Assembly: GCF_036885605.1 (NCBI RefSeq)
Contig: NZ_CP142523.1
Coordinates: 2,790,001-2,854,000 of the forward strand
Length of the DNA: 64,000 bases
DNA from: Janthinobacterium sp. TB1-E2
GTDB taxonomy: Bacteria; Pseudomonadota; Gammaproteobacteria; Burkholderiales; Burkholderiaceae_D
Direction: 5' to 3'
Translations under genes and position numbers: made by a program
Part shown: piece after piece, positions 62,401 to 64,000 of the stretch
Layout of the letters: every line of letters starts with the position of its first letter
Position numbering within the stretch: position 1 is the stretch's first letter
Notes under the pieces: generated by a model
The model's database searches: none
What the model was told of the DNA's origin: nothing
Seen by the model: the letters and a program-made list of their open reading frames with translations, nothing else

Positions 62401-62683
62401 GTTCGCCGGCCTTGAGCAAACCATCCGCATACGACAGCCAGAACTGGCCTTCGTCGGGGTTGACCGACAGCGCCTTGTGCAGATACGGCAAGCCGGCCTC
62501 GTATTGCCCGACCTGTCCTGCCAATAAGCCCATATTGTGGTTGGCGATGGCGTGATACGGCTGCGCCTGCAAAATCGCCAGGTAAAGCTCTTCCGCCTCC
62601 GCAAAACGGCCAGCCTGGTGTTCGGTAATTGCCTGCTGCAATTCGGCGTCGAGGGGCACTGCGGGAAGGGCGTTTGCGTTCAT
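59474..62683 (-). CDS. TPR protein with SPINDLY/O-GlcNAc-transferase-like domain
   Basis: A 1069-residue protein. Residues about 10-680 are tandem tetratricopeptide repeats (for example YDQAIDSYTRALELNPDFVE and AHANLAAALHGAQDYAGAVT), roughly eighteen. The C-terminal about 380 residues are a GT41-type transferase: LKVGFVSGDLHNHPVPHF (catalytic-type histidine), PVQASWIGYPLTTGLQSIDY, ITFGSFNRTNKI and CLDAFPYCGSTTTLHALWMG then VPTLTTAGPTMPSRAG. In bacteria such proteins glycosylate flagellin or other surface proteins in the cytoplasm. The start at 62683 (MNANALP) is chosen because the upstream open frame to 63007 is not TPR-like. Confidence 0.92.
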   Translation of the reverse strand: MNANALPAVPLDAELQQAITEHQAGRFAEAEELYLAILQAQPYHAIANHNMGLLAGQVGQYEAGLPYLHKALSVNPDEGQFWLSYADGLLKAGEREQALEIVTSAIARGLDNEQSQGLRSRIETAIAGTPTAQETQHVIALYQAGHHAELEAASHTLTQRYPDSDFAWSVLGTALQLQGKDAFEALQKTAQLAPNDAEAHGNLGTAWQERGMYDQAIDSYTRALELNPDFVEAHGNLAAALQAQGKLEQAEQAYRQALALRPDYAKGHFNLGNTLQAMQRSAEAIACYQSALALLPGDADIYLNLGNAQQDLQQWQAAIVSYRAVLQLAPQTTAAHANLAAALHGAQDYAGAVTSYRRAIALHPDDAKLHNNLGRALQSLEQPEEAIAAYEQAIALDSDFTQALSNLGLLQCKQKNYTAAIEYCARVLRLQPDDAQACGQLAIAYGAAEDRDNALKYFQQAIDLAPDNAANHRQLADYYSTIKRYPLAVEAYRRTLERDASDSETHNHLGVALQELEQYEAATAAYECALELEPKNISALCNLGSTQQAQKQLEHAKQTYLAALAIDPAFERAHFALGNCYVLMNEQLLALECYHKTLEINPDYRDAYVNISATFSNIGRIEEAIEACRKGLAVCPLWETLFSNYLFLLSHSTEIDPQALFAEHQRFSDTFETHIAKGSAGHSNSRDPLRTLKVGFVSGDLHNHPVPHFLIPILENIANDAKLSLYAYHNNPCNDDITERLREVIPHWRQVEHLSDPDLGQLIRDDGIDILIDLSGHTGKNRLLMFAAKPAPVQASWIGYPLTTGLQSIDYYLGDQHFTPPDELGDQFSEKLLLLPACVPFLPSKLAPSVQPAPVLTNGHITFGSFNRTNKINRQVIARWARVLRAVPDSKMIVAAMPKSEAPPQLAAWFAEEGIAPERLTFEGRTGMAQFMAIHHRIDICLDAFPYCGSTTTLHALWMGVPTLTTAGPTMPSRAGNMIMRQVELDDFIATDEDDLVRKSVAMAANPMLLGAYRFSMRHRLERSVLGKPKLITEGLENGLRIIWQRWCEGLPPISFEAPVAVPNPPIGL

Positions 62684-62957
62684 GGGCGGGCGGAAGGTGA
62701 AATAGTTAGCAGAGGGAATTGTAACTGGTGAAAGTGCTTCTGAGAAACTTTCCAGGTGGAATTTATCCAGGAATGCTGTCGCAATGCAAACTTGGTGTTG
62801 CTGGCTGGTCAAAGCGCGGGGAAAAGTGGCTGTTTTAAAAACCTTGCAGGCGGATGGGCGGCATGCCTTGTGCCGGGCTGCTGGTATGATGCCCGTGAAT
62901 TGGCGCCTTCCTTGCCGGGCGGTCGCTGTCCGATATCGTTCACTTTTCAGCTGGGAT
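62684..62957. other. Divergent promoter region, TPR-OGT and PglD-like genes
   Basis: This 274-base gap lies between the divergent starts. It contains an AT-rich segment near 62695-62720 but no promoter that I can fit with confidence. Confidence 0.35.
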
Positions 62958-63620
62958 ATGCAAAACATTTTAATCATTGGCTCGTCGGGCCATGCGAAGG
63001 TCGTCATTGACGTGGTCGAACGCCAGGGGGTCTTTCATATCGCCGGCTTGATCGATGCGTTCCGGACGATCGGTGAGGAAACCTCGGGCTATCGCGTCCT
63101 GGGCGCCGAGTCCGATCTACCGGTCCTGGTGGAGCAGCTGGCCGTGGCAGGATTACTGGTGGCCATCGGCGACAACTTCGTGCGGGCAAGCGTGACGGCC
63201 CGCGTGGCGGCATTGTGCCCGCAACTGCCATTCGTCAGCGCCGTGCATCCGCAGGCCTGTGTCGCCAGGACCGTGCACATCGGTGCGGGCAGCGTGGTGA
63301 TGGCAGGGGCGGTGATCAATCCCGGCTGCGACGTCGGGCATGGCTGTATCGTCAACACGCGCGCCTCGCTTGATCACGATTCCGTGATGGAGGCGTTTTC
63401 CAGCCTGGCGCCTGCCGCTGCGACAGGCGGCAGTTGCTTCATCGGCACGTGCAGCGCCCTGGGCATGGGCGCCTTGCTGCTGCAGCGCATGCGCATAGGC
63501 AGTCACTGCGTGGTCGGCGCCGGTGCCGTGGTGACGCGGCCCGTGGCCGATTTGTGCGTCAGCTATGGCGCGCCGGCAAAAACGATACGCAGCCGCCTGG
63601 CTGGCGACAAGTATCTGTAA
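62958..63620 (+). CDS. PglD/NeuD-type sugar O- or N-acyltransferase
   Basis: A 220-residue acetyltransferase with an N-terminal Rossmann-like domain (MQNILIIGSSGHAKVVIDVV, the GxxGHAKV signature) and a C-terminal beta-helix with SAVHPQACVARTVHIGAGSV, VINPGCDVGHGCIVNTRASL (DHD follows, with the catalytic histidine) and IGSHCVVGAGAVVTRPV. PglD and NeuD acetylate amino sugars for glycoproteins or sialic acids. Its neighbour genes suggest a flagellin or surface-glycan sugar. The ribosome site is weak. A longer frame to 62784 has no support. Confidence 0.87.
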   Translation: MQNILIIGSSGHAKVVIDVVERQGVFHIAGLIDAFRTIGEETSGYRVLGAESDLPVLVEQLAVAGLLVAIGDNFVRASVTARVAALCPQLPFVSAVHPQACVARTVHIGAGSVVMAGAVINPGCDVGHGCIVNTRASLDHDSVMEAFSSLAPAAATGGSCFIGTCSALGMGALLLQRMRIGSHCVVGAGAVVTRPVADLCVSYGAPAKTIRSRLAGDKYL

Positions 63621-63624
63621 GCTC

Positions 63625-63654
63625 GCGGCAGCCGCAGCGCGGTAGCGCTGCCGC
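63625..63654. terminator. GC hairpin between convergent genes
   Basis: GCGGCAGC (63625-63632) pairs with GCTGCCGC (63647-63654), four bases after the PglD-like stop. There is no T-tract, so termination here is uncertain. Confidence 0.35.
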
Positions 63655-63673
63655 TGCATGCCGGGCGACCGGC

Positions 63674-64000
63674 TTACATATTCGGATAGTTCGGCCCGCC
63701 GCCGCCTTCCGGTGTCACCCACACGATGTTCTGCGTCGGATCCTTGATGTCGCAGGTTTTACAGTGCACGCAGTTCTGCGCATTGATCTGCAGGCGTTCG
63801 GCGCCGTCGTCGTTCTTTACGAACTCGTACACGCCGGCGGGACAGTAACGGGCTTCCGGCCCCGCATACGTGGCCAGGTTGACGTCGACGGGCACGCTGG
63901 CGTTCTTCAACGTCAGGTGGATGGGCTGGTCTTCCGCGTGGTTCGTGTTCGAGATGAACACGGACGACATCTTGTCGAAGGTCAGCTTGCCATCGGGTTT
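63674..64000 (-). CDS. Electron transfer flavoprotein-ubiquinone oxidoreductase (C-terminal part)
   Basis: The last 108 residues of ETF-QO; the frame stays open to the right edge ([17 protein letters not shown]...). The C-terminal ferredoxin-like domain holds the 4Fe-4S ligands in [20 protein letters not shown] plus the upstream cysteine in [12 protein letters not shown], and ends [10 protein letters not shown], the usual tail. It passes electrons from ETF to ubiquinone at the inner membrane. The ATG at 63970 is internal to this family, so the true start lies beyond the window. Confidence 0.93.
   Translation of the reverse strand, partial: KPDGKLTFDKMSSVFISNTNHAEDQPIHLTLKNASVPVDVNLATYAGPEARYCPAGVYEFVKNDDGAERLQINAQNCVHCKTCDIKDPTQNIVWVTPEGGGGPNYPNM

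Overview
The window is high-GC DNA from a betaproteobacterium. Gene content and protein style suggest the Oxalobacteraceae (Janthinobacterium, Duganella or Massilia-like). This is an inference: there is no rRNA gene or other decisive marker here. About 60 protein genes are supported. No tRNA, rRNA, CRISPR array, insertion sequence or prophage was seen.

Positions 1-21.8 kb are a mixed housekeeping and regulatory region. It holds the 3' end of recD, a chemoreceptor ending in a CheR-tether pentapeptide, a LysR/EamA divergent pair with clear dyads between them, a penicillin-binding endopeptidase, a LytS/LytR-type two-component pair, a TOBE/Mop protein, two secreted unknowns, a LuxR regulator, a sulfate-binding protein with a Tat-like signal, a GNAT enzyme, a YafJ-like amidotransferase, a degenerate EAL protein, a DUF882 Tat lipoprotein, a 67-residue DUF3460 gene, a second LysR gene, a PACE efflux protein, a PAS-PAS-GGDEF-EAL protein and a GT9 glycosyltransferase.

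Positions 21.9-57.5 kb are one nearly uninterrupted flagellar locus. On the minus strand, read 5' to 3': three flagellins; a FliK_C-like unknown; fliEFGHIJ; fliDSTK; fliL; fliA; motAB; flgMN; a free flgJ glucosaminidase; then flgBCDEFGHI, a rod-cap-only flgJ, flgKL and a coiled-coil unknown with a flagellin-IN-like segment. On the plus strand are flgA and fliM-fliN-fliP-fliQ-fliR-flhB-flhA. The order (fliMNPQR-flhBA divergent from fliEFGHIJ; fliD-S-T-K-L-sigma28-motA-motB together; no fliO, flhF, flhG, flhDC or che genes) is that of the Flag-2/lateral flagellar system (lfi/lfg/laf), not the usual primary system. FliM lacks the N-terminal CheY-binding motif, FlhB has NPEH in place of NPTH, and the sigma54 regulator lafK expected between fliM and fliE is absent; a 552-base region with dyads lies there. 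Sigma28-like promoters sharing a G(C/T)CT-type -10 box precede flgK and the flagellin genes.

Positions 57.6-63.6 kb look like a flagellin-modification island: a hexapeptide acyltransferase, a DegT-type aminotransferase, a 1069-residue TPR/O-GlcNAc-transferase-like protein and a divergent PglD/NeuD-type acyltransferase. The window ends in the C-terminal 4Fe-4S part of ETF:ubiquinone oxidoreductase.
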